From the NCBI RefSeq assembly GCF_004342985.1, contig NZ_SMBO01000001.1:372001-436000 (forward strand): a stretch of 64,000 bases of DNA. The letters run 5' to 3'. The position numbers were made by a program, and so were the translations under genes. The first letter of the stretch is position 1, and each line of letters starts with the position of its first letter. The notes beneath the pieces were generated by a model. That model searched no databases. It was not told the origin of the DNA and saw nothing but the letters and a program-made list of their open reading frames with translations. Positions 49,575-58,688 of the stretch are shown here, in pieces. The stretch comes from Novosphingobium sp. PhB57 (GTDB lineage Bacteria > Pseudomonadota > Alphaproteobacteria > Sphingomonadales > Sphingomonadaceae).

Positions 49575-50210
49575 ATGGACGAAAACGAACGCGAACCGAC
49601 GCAGCTTTACCTTATCTCGCCGCTCGAAGTGGGCGGCGGCTTTCCCGATCGCCTGGCGCGTGCGCTGGATGCGGCGCCGGTCGCGGCGTTCCAGTTCCGG
49701 GTCAAGGACCTCGACCAGCACGAGGCCGCGCGGCTTGCGGAACCGCTGCAGAAGATCTGCGGGGAACGGGACGTGGCGTTCATCGTCAACGATTCGATCA
49801 GCCTGGCCAAGCGTCTCGGCGCCGATGGCGTGCACATCGGCCAGGAAGACGGCACGGTGGAAGAGGCGCGCAATGCGCTCGGCCGCGATGCGCAAGTCGG
49901 CGTGACTTGCCACGACAGCCGCCACCTGGCCATGGATGCGGGTGAGGCCGGCGCGGACTACGTGGCGTTCGGGGCCTTCTTCCCTACGACGACCAAGCAG
50001 GTGAAGCACATGGCGGGCGTCGACCTGCTTGAATGGTGGCAGGCGATCTTCGAGATTCCTTGCGTGGCCATCGGCGGGATCACGCCTGAAAACTGTGCTC
50101 CGCTGGCGAAGGCCGGCGCGGACTTCCTGGCCGTATCGGGCGCGGTCTGGAACGGCGACGAAGCCGCCGCGATCAAGGCTTTCCACGAAGCGCTGACCGC
50201 AGCGAACTGA
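49575..50210 (+). CDS. thiE: Thiamine phosphate synthase
   Basis: Joins HMP-PP and the thiazole phosphate to make thiamine phosphate. 211 residues, TIM-barrel. Marks: FQFRVKDLDQHEA, IVNDSISLAKRLGADGVHIG, GAFFPTTTKQ, and AIGGITPEN. The usual QLREKD is FQFRVKD here, a mild deviation. No thi genes adjoin it. Confidence 0.93.
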   Translation: MDENEREPTQLYLISPLEVGGGFPDRLARALDAAPVAAFQFRVKDLDQHEAARLAEPLQKICGERDVAFIVNDSISLAKRLGADGVHIGQEDGTVEEARNALGRDAQVGVTCHDSRHLAMDAGEAGADYVAFGAFFPTTTKQVKHMAGVDLLEWWQAIFEIPCVAIGGITPENCAPLAKAGADFLAVSGAVWNGDEAAAIKAFHEALTAAN

Positions 50211-50353
50211 TCCTGCCGGGAGGGGGCGGGGCGAAGCGGGAAACCCACAGGGTTTCCACTGTCGCTCCACCGGCTTTCCACGGCCAGTCCCCAGGCTTTG
50301 CACAGCTTATCCACAGGCTTGCCCCGCAGGGGCGAGCGGTGCAGAAGCGGCAC

Positions 50354-51196
50354 ATGGACATCGATCGTTACTTCGCCCGTATCGGCCTTTCCGAGATGCC
50401 GGCCCGCTCTTCGGAAGGGCTGGGCGCGGTGCAGACGGCGCATCGCCAGTCGATCGGTTTCGAAAACCTCGCGATACCGCTGGGACAGGGCATCCGCATC
50501 GACAGTGCCAGCGTCTTCGAAAAGCTCGTGACGCGCGGTCGCGGGGGCTATTGCTTCGAACAGAACCGCCTCTACGCCGACGCGCTTTCGGCCATGGGGC
50601 TGGTCAATCGGCCCCTGCTGGCCCGCGTGCTGCTGGGACTGGGCGAGGGCGTGGTTCCGCCTCGTACTCATACCCTGCTGCTGGTCAATCTGGACGGCGA
50701 GGCCTGGATCGCCGATGCCGGCTTCGGCGGCAGCTACGTTCCGCCGCTCCCGCTAGAAGACGGCGCGCAAGTGCAGACCGGCGACGGCGCCTGGCACAGG
50801 CTTCTGCGCGGCGGAGAACGCGGATCGCTGGGCGGTGAATGGCGGCTCGAACGCGCCGGTCCCGCAGGCGCCACCGATGGACGCGGCGCTCCCCACGGCG
50901 ACTGGCAGCCGCAATATGTGTTTGATCTCGATGATGTCGCGCAGGACGACCTGGAGATGAGCAACCACTGGACCTCGACCCGGCCCGGCACGCGCTTCAC
51001 CACGCTCTGCGTCGCCAGCGTGGTGCTGGAAGGCGGCTTCGCGTCCTTGAGCGACCGGCAGTTCACGATCGGCCGTCACGGCGAGAGCGAAGTTCGCCAG
51101 ATCGAAACCGCCGCCGAATATGCCCGCCTGCTGGGCGAGACGTTCGGCATCACGCTCAGCGAGGAAGACGCTGCAAAACTGCCGATTTTCGCCTGA
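50354..51196 (+). CDS. Arylamine N-acetyltransferase
   Basis: Acetyl-CoA-dependent cysteine enzyme. The triad is visible: Cys67 in RGGYCFEQN, His106 in RTHTLLLV and Asp121 in IADAGFGG. 280 residues is normal. ATG 50354 gives the family start MDIDRYFARIGL; an in-frame ATG at 50339 has no better ribosome site. Possible role is acetylation of aromatic amines or hydrazines; physiological substrate unknown. Confidence 0.95.
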   Translation: MDIDRYFARIGLSEMPARSSEGLGAVQTAHRQSIGFENLAIPLGQGIRIDSASVFEKLVTRGRGGYCFEQNRLYADALSAMGLVNRPLLARVLLGLGEGVVPPRTHTLLLVNLDGEAWIADAGFGGSYVPPLPLEDGAQVQTGDGAWHRLLRGGERGSLGGEWRLERAGPAGATDGRGAPHGDWQPQYVFDLDDVAQDDLEMSNHWTSTRPGTRFTTLCVASVVLEGGFASLSDRQFTIGRHGESEVRQIETAAEYARLLGETFGITLSEEDAAKLPIFA

Positions 51197-51267
51197 GCAG
51201 GCAGTCCCTTACGAGAAGCTCATTTTTCGCTGAGCGGTGATGGCCGGGCGGCTGAGAGCCGCCCAGC

Positions 51268-51795
51268 TTACTTCTCTCGCAGCCTCGGCATCAGTTCCAC
51301 GAAGTTGCAGGGCCGGTTCCGGCTGTCGAGCTGCTCGGCCAGAATGCCGTCCCAACCGTCCTTCACCGCCCCGTTCGAGCCGGGGAGAGCGAAGAGGTAA
51401 GTGCCGCGCGAAACGGCGGCGCAGGCGCGGGACTGGACGGTGGACGTGCCGATGGTCTTGTACGAAAGCCAGCGAAACAGCTCTCCGAACCCCGGAATGT
51501 CGCGCTCCTTCACCCGGTCGATGGCTTCGGGCGTGACGTCGCGGCCGGTGAGCCCGGTCCCGCCGGTGGAGACGATGGCGTCCACGTTCGGATCGTCGAT
51601 CCAGACGTTCAACCTTGCGGCGATCACGTCGGCATCGTCGCGCTCGATCGCGCGGTCGGCCAGGGCATGGCCGGCATCGCGAATGCGCTGGACGAGGATG
51701 TCGCCCGAAGTGTCGTTTTCGGGGCCGCGCGTGTCGGAGACGGTCAGGACGGCGATATTGATGGGCTTGAAGACACGCTCGGGATCAATGGCCAC
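51268..51795 (-). CDS. moaB: Molybdenum cofactor biosynthesis protein MoaB
   Basis: Binds or adenylates molybdopterin. 175 residues with INIAVLTVSDTRGPENDTSG, STGGTGLTGRDVTPEA and FALPGSNGAVKDGW. It overlaps the lytic transglycosylase end by 11 bases (start 51795, neighbour stop 51785), so it is translationally coupled to it. Confidence 0.94.
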   Translation of the reverse strand: MAIDPERVFKPINIAVLTVSDTRGPENDTSGDILVQRIRDAGHALADRAIERDDADVIAARLNVWIDDPNVDAIVSTGGTGLTGRDVTPEAIDRVKERDIPGFGELFRWLSYKTIGTSTVQSRACAAVSRGTYLFALPGSNGAVKDGWDGILAEQLDSRNRPCNFVELMPRLREK

Positions 51796-53623
51796 GCACG
51801 ATTGCCCCGTTGGCCGTCATGCGGACGGCCTGCGAACCCGAAAGGCCGGGGAACGTCGGCCACATATCCTGCGCCAGCGCCATGCGGCTTTCGGACTGGC
51901 CGCCGGCCTGACGCTCGTACATCCAGTAATTGCGCAGCACGATGTTCACGTAACCGCGCGTCTCCCAGTACGGCAGGGATTCGATCCACAGCAGCGGATC
52001 GCCCTGGCAGTTCACTTCGGAGTTCCAGCGACGCACCGGCAGCGGTCCGGCATTGTAGGCGGCCATGACCTTGGGCAGCAGGCCCTGCGTACCCGGATCG
52101 TTGCGCAGCATCTCAAGATGGCGCTGGCCGAAGGCAAGGTTCACTTCCGGCTTGTTGAGATCGGAAGCATTGCCGGTGTAGCCGAGCGAGTTGGCATGAT
52201 CGCGCGCGGCCGCGGGCATGATCTGCATCAGGCCGCGCGCGCCCGCCGGGCTGACGACGCTGGTCTGGAAGATCGATTCCTGAAGGGCATGGGCATAGAC
52301 CAGTGCCGGATCGACCTTCCAGCCGCCGACCGGGTTCCACTTGGGCGTGGGGAACCGGCTTGCCGGCTCGGGCTTGCCGCCGAAGGGCGCGTTATAGGCC
52401 ATCCAGAGCTGGGTGGAGGGCAGGCCGAGATCGCGGGCGAGGCGCGTGATCGAGGCATATTGGTCCGGCGTGCCGATGCGGGCCTGGTGGCGCAGCACTT
52501 CGTCGGCCAGGCTGTCCTCGCCGATTTCGGCGAGTTCCACGGCCGTGCGGATGTTGGTGTTGGTGCGCAGCACCTGCCAGTCGTTCTGGGTGAAGTCCGC
52601 CGCGGCATGCTGTTCCGGCAGCTTCATGCCCAGCTGCTCGGCGGCCAGCATGCCGTAGAGCGTCTCGTCGCGGGCGGCGGCGAGGCGCAGGGCTGCCGAA
52701 GCCTGTTCTGGCTTGCGGCAACGCACGAGCGCGCGGCCGCGCCAGTAGTGCGCCGCGCTGGTGAGTTCGGCGTTCTCGGACGACTTGGCGGTCTTGTCGA
52801 AAGCGTCGGCCGCGCCGTCGCAGTCGCCCAGACGCCAGGCGGCCAGACCGGCGGTCCACCACGCTTCGCCGACCCAGGGGCCGGTGCCCATCGCGGCAAG
52901 CTGCGCCAGCTGATAGGCCTGCGCATCCTGGTTCTCGATATAGAAGCTCCAGGCCACCTTCTGGCGCCATTCGGCCCGGGTCGAGGGGCTGAGGCCAGCG
53001 TCGATCCCGTCCAGCAGCATGCGGGCGCCGGTGGGATCGTCGGCCTTTATGCGGTCGTTGATGCCACTTGCGATCATGGCGGGCATCGTGCCGTCGTCGA
53101 TCGAGGAGGGCCGCACGCGCTTCACCATGGTCGGCAGGCGGGCAAACTGCTGCTCGGCGGGAAGCGAGGGCACGTTGAGCGCGCCGCGCTTCAAAGCCAG
53201 GCGGCTGATCTGGTCTGCGCCGGGCAGGTCGGTGCCTTCGGCCAGCCACGATTGCAGCGCGGGAAGCTCGATCTTGGGAGAGCCGGACGCAAGATAGTAG
53301 GCGGCGCGCAGCTGCTGATGGAGCGGGCCCTCGGGACGGTCCGCCAGCAAGCGCTGGACGGTGGACCAATCCTTCGAGTCCACGGCGTCGAAAGCCTGCT
53401 TGTAATAGGCGCGGTCATCCTGGCTCAGCAGCGAGGGAACCGCGGTATTGTCCGCGCGCGAGCGAAAATATTCCACGGCCGCGCTGTTGGCGATGGCCGG
53501 GCTTGCGCCCAGGGCGGACATGACGGTGAGAACGGCAAAAGTGACCCCTGTGGCTGCGCTGGCGCGCCAGGGTCCCTTGCGGTTTCTCTCCATGCCGGAT
53601 CTTTTCAAATTCATTCCCCGCAT
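51785..53623 (-). CDS. Soluble lytic murein transglycosylase (Slt70-like)
   Basis: Periplasmic enzyme cleaving peptidoglycan to 1,6-anhydromuropeptides. 612 residues from ATG 53623. The N-terminus has a signal peptide (VTFAVLTVMSALGASPAIA) and a long superhelical domain of TPR-like repeats. The C-terminal catalytic part shows the family segments VYAHALQESIFQTSVVSPAG (Glu in ALQES is the catalytic acid), ARGLMQIMPAAARDHA and AAYNAGPLPV. ATG 53614 and 53593 are alternative starts. moaB is downstream and overlaps. Confidence 0.93.
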   Translation of the reverse strand: MRGMNLKRSGMERNRKGPWRASAATGVTFAVLTVMSALGASPAIANSAAVEYFRSRADNTAVPSLLSQDDRAYYKQAFDAVDSKDWSTVQRLLADRPEGPLHQQLRAAYYLASGSPKIELPALQSWLAEGTDLPGADQISRLALKRGALNVPSLPAEQQFARLPTMVKRVRPSSIDDGTMPAMIASGINDRIKADDPTGARMLLDGIDAGLSPSTRAEWRQKVAWSFYIENQDAQAYQLAQLAAMGTGPWVGEAWWTAGLAAWRLGDCDGAADAFDKTAKSSENAELTSAAHYWRGRALVRCRKPEQASAALRLAAARDETLYGMLAAEQLGMKLPEQHAAADFTQNDWQVLRTNTNIRTAVELAEIGEDSLADEVLRHQARIGTPDQYASITRLARDLGLPSTQLWMAYNAPFGGKPEPASRFPTPKWNPVGGWKVDPALVYAHALQESIFQTSVVSPAGARGLMQIMPAAARDHANSLGYTGNASDLNKPEVNLAFGQRHLEMLRNDPGTQGLLPKVMAAYNAGPLPVRRWNSEVNCQGDPLLWIESLPYWETRGYVNIVLRNYWMYERQAGGQSESRMALAQDMWPTFPGLSGSQAVRMTANGAIVRGH

Positions 53624-53657
53624 CGTGCGACCTAATCGCCGGCGGAAATCGGTCCTT

Positions 53658-54458
53658 TCAGGACTTCTGATCCTCCGGCGCGGTTGATACCGACTTGTCA
53701 GTTTCAGACTTTGACCACTCTAGCCAGGCGCTCCAGAAGCTCGCCTTCGCGCGCGGTTGTTGCATCAGCGCGGCGAGCCCCCACCCGGCCAGAAGCGGTA
53801 TAACACATCCTTCATGATGAAATTGTCTTAAAACGGCAGCGCGTTGCGGCGATTCGTGGCCAATGAGCGACAGGACGTTTCCGCCCAGCACCATGAGTCG
53901 CTGCGGGGCCACAAGGTTAACGTGCCGCGCCAGCGCATCGCCAAGGCCGCGAGTCTCCGCGGCGCGCCAGTCGGGCAGGGCGTCGTGGCGGGGCAGGGCG
54001 CTGGCGAGGTAGACTTCCTCGCGCCGGGTGCCGAAGGCGGCCAGCATCGCGTCCAGCAGCTTGCCCTGGGGGCCGGTCAGCAGCGTTTCGCGGTCCTGCG
54101 GCTCGGGAGTCTCGACGACGATCATCAGCGGCGCGCCGCTTTGCCCCGAGGGCAGGATGCGCCCGGTGGACCCGCCGTCGTCCAGCAGCGATTCGCGCAT
54201 CCACCAGTCGCGGAAGGCCGGAAGGTCGGCCGGTAGCAGCCCCGGATCGATCCGCGAAGGCAGGGCCGGCGGCGCGTCGACTTGCACCGGGGGGCGCCGC
54301 CGCGGGGGAATCCGGCCGCCGTTTTCGTCGCGTTCTTCCTCGGGCACGATCCACTGGCGCGGCGTGTCCAGGAAGTCGAAATCGACCCCGGCCTCGCGCC
54401 ACCAGTCCAGCGCACCTGTGATATCGTCCAGAAATTGCCGATTTGAGGCCTGATCCAT
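53658..54458 (-). CDS. Divergent uracil-DNA-glycosylase-fold protein
   Basis: A 266-residue protein. A middle section, LMIVVETPEPQDRETLLTGP, then GKLLDAMLAAFG and EEVYLASALP, and MVLGGNVLSLIGHESP, matches the UDG superfamily layout, but the catalytic GEAPG-type motif reads VETPEPQ and the cysteines that bind the 4Fe-4S cluster in families 4 and 5 are absent (only one Cys is seen). So it is either a highly divergent or an inactive member. ATG 54458 is used; the frame extends further upstream with a TTG. It is divergent from ETF-QO. Confidence 0.75.
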   Translation of the reverse strand: MDQASNRQFLDDITGALDWWREAGVDFDFLDTPRQWIVPEEERDENGGRIPPRRRPPVQVDAPPALPSRIDPGLLPADLPAFRDWWMRESLLDDGGSTGRILPSGQSGAPLMIVVETPEPQDRETLLTGPQGKLLDAMLAAFGTRREEVYLASALPRHDALPDWRAAETRGLGDALARHVNLVAPQRLMVLGGNVLSLIGHESPQRAAVLRQFHHEGCVIPLLAGWGLAALMQQPRAKASFWSAWLEWSKSETDKSVSTAPEDQKS

Positions 54459-54550
54459 CGGCTGGGTCTTGACCTCTTGGCTTCCACCAATCAAGGCAAT
54501 TCGAGAAAATTAATCGAGCGACTAAATTAGGGGCAGGCTCAGTGGACGCA

Positions 54551-56200
54551 ATGATTGAACGCGAAGAGATGCCGTATGACGTCGTCATCGTCGGCGGTGG
54601 GCCTGCCGGCCTTGCCACGGCGATCCGGCTGAAGCAGGTCGATCCGGCGCTGTCGGTCTGCGTGCTGGAGAAGGGCTCGGAGATCGGCGCGCACATTCTT
54701 TCGGGCGCGACGATCGATCCCAGGGCGCTCGACGAACTGCTGCCCACCTGGCGCGAGGACGGCTGCCCGCTGGCGGAAACGCCGGTGACCGACAACTGGC
54801 ACTGGCATCTCACGAAGAAGAAGAAGTTCGGTCTGCCGCATCTGGTCATGCCGCCGTTCATGTCGAACGAGGGCAATTACACCGGCTCGCTGGGCAATCT
54901 CTGCCGCTGGCTGGCCGAACAGGCCGAGGCGCTGGAGATCGAGATCTTTCCGGGCTTCCCGGCCGCCGAGATCCTCTATGACGAGAGCGGCGCCGTGATC
55001 GGCGTGCAGACCGGCGACATGGGCGTCGACCGCGAGGGCAATCCCAAGGCCGACTTCCAGCCGGGCATGAACCTGCTGGGCAAATATACCGTGTTCTGCG
55101 AAGGCGCGCGCGGCCACCTGACCAAGCGGCTCAAGGCCAGGTACGACCTGGAGGCGGATTGCCAGCCGCAGATCTACGGCATCGGCATCAAGGAACTCTG
55201 GGATATCCCCGCCGACAAGCACGTCCCCGGCCGGGTGATCCACACCCAGGGCTGGCCGATGAGCGAGACCGACAGCTGGGGCGGCGGCTTCCTCTACCAC
55301 CAGGCGAACAACCAGGTGGCGCTCGGCTTCGTGACCGCGCTCGATTACAAGAACCCCTACGTCTACCCGTTCGAGGAATTCCAGCGCTGGAAGCAGCACC
55401 CGGATATCCGCGCGATCCTGGAAGGCGGCAAGCGCGTCGCCTACGGTGCGCGCGCGATCAACGAGGGCGGCTGGCAGTCAGTGCCGATGCTGGCCTTCCC
55501 GGGCGGCGTGCTGGCAGGTTGCTCGGCCGGTTTCGTCAACGTGCCGCGCATCAAGGGCACGCATACCGCGATGAAGAGCGGCATGCTGGCAGCCGAGGCG
55601 ATGGCCGCGGCGATCAACGCGGGCCGCGCGCAGGACACGCTGGGCGAATACGACACGGCGGTGCGCGAAAGCTGGATCGCCAAGGAACTGAAGCTGGTCC
55701 AGAATGCCGAGCCGATGGTCGCCAAGTGGGGCGGAGAAATCGGCACGGTGCTGGCCGGCGCGGACATGTGGCTGCGCACGCTGTTCGGCTTCGGCCTGGC
55801 CAAGCCGATGAAGCATCACACCGATGCTTCCACGCTCCAGCGCGCCGATCTCTACCAGCCGATCGCCTATCCCAAGCCCGACGGCGTCATCAGCTTCGAC
55901 CGCCTGACCAGCGTGTCCTACTCGTTCACCAATCACGAGGAAGACCAGCCGGTCCACCTGAAGCTCAAGGATGCCAGCATCCCGACCGCGATCAACCTGC
56001 CGCTCTATGCCGGGCCGGAAGCGCGCTATTGCCCGGCCGGCGTCTACGAATTCGTCGATCCGGACGGTGCGGGCGCCAAGCTCCAGATCAACGCGCAGAA
56101 CTGCGTCCACTGCAAGACCTGCGACATCAAGGACCCCACCCAGAACATCGAATGGGTGACGCCGGAAGGCGGCGGCGGTCCGAACTATCCGAATATGTGA
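54551..56200 (+). CDS. Electron transfer flavoprotein-ubiquinone oxidoreductase
   Basis: Passes electrons from ETF to ubiquinone in fatty-acid and amino-acid oxidation. 549 residues. FAD-binding VVIVGGGPAGLATAI near the start, a GAHILSGATIDP segment, and a C-terminal 4Fe-4S set formed by RYCPAG and NCVHCKTCDIKDP. Start is taken as ATG 54551 because homologs begin MxEREEMPYDVV; a GTG at 54542 is in frame. A good terminator closes it. ETF itself is not in the window. Confidence 0.96.
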   Translation: MIEREEMPYDVVIVGGGPAGLATAIRLKQVDPALSVCVLEKGSEIGAHILSGATIDPRALDELLPTWREDGCPLAETPVTDNWHWHLTKKKKFGLPHLVMPPFMSNEGNYTGSLGNLCRWLAEQAEALEIEIFPGFPAAEILYDESGAVIGVQTGDMGVDREGNPKADFQPGMNLLGKYTVFCEGARGHLTKRLKARYDLEADCQPQIYGIGIKELWDIPADKHVPGRVIHTQGWPMSETDSWGGGFLYHQANNQVALGFVTALDYKNPYVYPFEEFQRWKQHPDIRAILEGGKRVAYGARAINEGGWQSVPMLAFPGGVLAGCSAGFVNVPRIKGTHTAMKSGMLAAEAMAAAINAGRAQDTLGEYDTAVRESWIAKELKLVQNAEPMVAKWGGEIGTVLAGADMWLRTLFGFGLAKPMKHHTDASTLQRADLYQPIAYPKPDGVISFDRLTSVSYSFTNHEEDQPVHLKLKDASIPTAINLPLYAGPEARYCPAGVYEFVDPDGAGAKLQINAQNCVHCKTCDIKDPTQNIEWVTPEGGGGPNYPNM

Positions 56201-56205
56201 TCGAG

Positions 56206-56233
56206 AAGGGGAAGGCCATGCCTTCCCCTTTTT
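56206..56233 (+). terminator. Terminator of ETF-QO
   Basis: AAGGGGAAGGC pairs with GCCTTCCCCTT around CAT and is followed by T. Strong rho-independent terminator. Confidence 0.92.
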
Positions 56234-56350
56234 CGTTGCCGGTCGGGTGACGGAAGCAGTCTGTCGGGGCATATTGGCGAAGAGTGATGCAGTACCGGGC
56301 CGGCGAAGCTCAACTTGCCTCTCCGCGCGCGGCGCGGCATGGACGGTGCG

Positions 56351-57172
56351 ATGCTGACCGAAATCGCCTACGCCAAGATCAACCTCGCGCTTCATGTCCG
56401 CAGGCGGCGCGAGGACGGCTATCATGAGCTGGAAACCCTGTTCGCCTTCGTCGACGCGGGGGACGCCCTGGCTGCGACTCCAGCAGAGGCGGACCGGCTG
56501 ACCACGCACGGCGAATTTGCCGGGAAGATCGACGATCCTTTCGGCAATATCGTCGCCAAGGCGCTGCTGGCGCTGCCGCATGGCGAGGGGAAGCGGGGCT
56601 GGGCGGTCGATCTCGAAAAGCGCTTGCCGGTTGCGGCGGGGCTGGGCGGCGGATCGGCCGATGCCGGCGCGGTGTTCCGCATGGTCGAGCGTGCCCATGG
56701 CCTGCCCGAGGACTGGCATGCGCGGGCGGCAAGACTGGGCGCGGACGTGCCCGCCTGCGTGCTGTCGCGGCCCTGCATCGGCACCGGCACGGGCACCGAT
56801 CTGGCCGAAGTGGCGGAGAACGACCTCGAAGGCTGCCCCGTCCTCCTGATCAACCCGCGCGCCCCCGTGCCGACCGGGCCGGTGTTCAAGGCCTGGGACC
56901 AGCGCGACCGCGGGCCGATGCCGAGCGGAACCTTGCGGCAGATCGCCCTGGCCGGTCGTAACGACCTGGAAGACCCGGCGATCGCCCTATGCCCGGTGAT
57001 AGCCGAAGTGCTCGCGGCCTTGCGGGACACCGCGCCGTTCCTAGCGCGCATGTCCGGCTCCGGCGCGACGTGCTTCGCCCTCTATGAGAGTCAGGCAGCC
57101 TTAAGCCAGGCCGCGGCAAGGATCGCGGCAGACCATGCCGATTGGTGGCAATTATCCGGGAAGCTGCGTTGA
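56351..57172 (+). CDS. ispE: 4-diphosphocytidyl-2-C-methyl-D-erythritol kinase
   Basis: GHMP kinase of the non-mevalonate isoprenoid pathway. 273 residues. Start YAKINLALHVRRRREDGYHE, ATP-binding PVAAGLGGGSADAGA and the C-terminal RMSGSGATCFALY. ATG 56351 gives the usual N-terminus MLTEIAYAKINL; upstream ATG 56339 is possible. The next gene starts inside its stop. Confidence 0.95.
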   Translation: MLTEIAYAKINLALHVRRRREDGYHELETLFAFVDAGDALAATPAEADRLTTHGEFAGKIDDPFGNIVAKALLALPHGEGKRGWAVDLEKRLPVAAGLGGGSADAGAVFRMVERAHGLPEDWHARAARLGADVPACVLSRPCIGTGTGTDLAEVAENDLEGCPVLLINPRAPVPTGPVFKAWDQRDRGPMPSGTLRQIALAGRNDLEDPAIALCPVIAEVLAALRDTAPFLARMSGSGATCFALYESQAALSQAAARIAADHADWWQLSGKLR

Positions 57173-57921
57173 AAACTTCCGATATTTCAGACCCCGAAGC
57201 GGCGGGTGAAGTCTACCGGGTGCTCGGCACGCCGGCCGCAGGCGGCATTCTCGTCGTGGCGGACCATGCTTCGAACCATGTGCCGGAGGGGATCGATCTC
57301 GGTATTCCCGCCGAGCTGATGAACCAGCACATCGCCATCGACATCGGCGTGGCGGGGGTGGCGCAGCGCATGGTGGCTCCGGGCGTGTGGGGCTGGCTCG
57401 CCGGGATCAGCCGCCTGGTCTGCGACCTCAACCGCGATATCGGCATGCCCGGCATGTTTCCCGAGATTTCGGACGGCTATGCGATCCCCGGCAACATGAT
57501 CGGCGATGAAGGCCGGGCAGCGCGCGTCGCGGCCTATTTCGATCCCTATCACACGGCGCTTGAACAGGCGCTGGAGCAAGCCGCTCCCGCCCTGATCGTC
57601 TCGCTTCACAGCTTCACGCCCGGGCTGGCGACTTGCGACAAGCCGCGCCCCTGGGAAATCGGCATTCTCTACAACGAGGACGATCGCGCCGCCCGTCTCG
57701 CCATTCCGCTGCTGGAAGCCGAAGGCCTGACAGTGGGCGACCAGGAGCCTTACTCGGGCCGAGTGCTCAACGCCTCGATGAACCGTCACGCCGAAAGGCA
57801 TGGCCGCCCCTACCTTTCCATCGAGATCCGGCAGGACCAGATCGCCGATGCGGCAGGACAGGCGGTCTGGGCGGAACGGATGACCCGTATCTGCAGCGCG
57901 GTCGCCGACGGGCTGCGCTGA
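57169..57921 (+). CDS. N-formylglutamate amidohydrolase family protein
   Basis: A 250-residue zinc hydrolase-like protein of the N-formylglutamate amidohydrolase family (histidine degradation in some bacteria, but many members act otherwise). Marks: VVADHASNHVPEG, SRLVCDLNRDIG, LIVSLHSFTP and LSIEIRQDQI, which hold the metal and substrate residues. TTG 57169 is chosen since CCGGGAAG precedes it and it overlaps the ispE stop as TTGA. No hut genes are nearby, so the substrate is open. Confidence 0.88.
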   Translation: MKTSDISDPEAAGEVYRVLGTPAAGGILVVADHASNHVPEGIDLGIPAELMNQHIAIDIGVAGVAQRMVAPGVWGWLAGISRLVCDLNRDIGMPGMFPEISDGYAIPGNMIGDEGRAARVAAYFDPYHTALEQALEQAAPALIVSLHSFTPGLATCDKPRPWEIGILYNEDDRAARLAIPLLEAEGLTVGDQEPYSGRVLNASMNRHAERHGRPYLSIEIRQDQIADAAGQAVWAERMTRICSAVADGLR

Positions 57922-57984
57922 TTCGTCCGGGTTGTCGCGAAGGCGCGGCGCGGATAGGCTGCCGGAGATTGATCCGGGGGCAAC

Positions 57985-58551
57985 ATGATCGGCTATCACC
58001 TTGTACGACTGGCGAAATTCTCCGGTCGTGAAACCCGCGCAGCATTCTGGCCATGGGCGGCCGTGGTGGTCGGGCTGGTCCTGCTCGGCGGCGTTGCCGC
58101 GATGACGCCGCAAGTGCTCGCGTCCATGGCGAAGATGCGCAAGTTCGCGCTGGAGCATCCCGATCAGGCGACGATCACTTCGGGGCCGGGCCATTATGAG
58201 ATCAGCATAGAGGGCCATCATCCGGAACTGATGCCCGACATGGGCCCGTTCGTGCTGGCGCTGGAGGGTACGATGGCCGTGTTGATCGTGCTGATCGCCG
58301 CCGCTGCGGTGCGCCGCCTGCATGACACGGGGCGTTCGGGCGCCTGGGCGCTGCTGCCCTTGCCGTTCCTGTTTTTCGGCTTCTCCAGGATGCCCGTGCT
58401 CTTTGCCGATCCGGTGTTCGACACCCGGCTGTTCGGACTGCTGTTCCTCAACAATCTCTGCTATCTTGCAGCCCTTGGCGCGCTAATCCTGCTGCTCGCC
58501 CGGTCCGGCAAGCCCGGTGAAAACCGTTTCGGCCCGGAGCCGCGAGGCTAG
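57985..58551 (+). CDS. DUF805 membrane protein
   Basis: A 188-residue inner-membrane protein with four hydrophobic segments. Conserved DUF805 marks are KFSGRETRAAFWPW and VRRLHDTGRSGAWALLPL. Function unknown. A 63-base gap follows the amidohydrolase gene. Confidence 0.85.
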   Translation: MIGYHLVRLAKFSGRETRAAFWPWAAVVVGLVLLGGVAAMTPQVLASMAKMRKFALEHPDQATITSGPGHYEISIEGHHPELMPDMGPFVLALEGTMAVLIVLIAAAAVRRLHDTGRSGAWALLPLPFLFFGFSRMPVLFADPVFDTRLFGLLFLNNLCYLAALGALILLLARSGKPGENRFGPEPRG

Positions 58552-58688
58552 TTCCGCACGATCCGAAAAGCGAAAAGCGCGTTTTTGGAAATTTTATGCC
58601 TCGCAAAAGCCAGGCACTTGTCGTAGGGGCGCGGTCGAGACGGTAGCTGTCCCGCGCCGTGCCCATGAAAAATCCCGGAGTTCGCACA

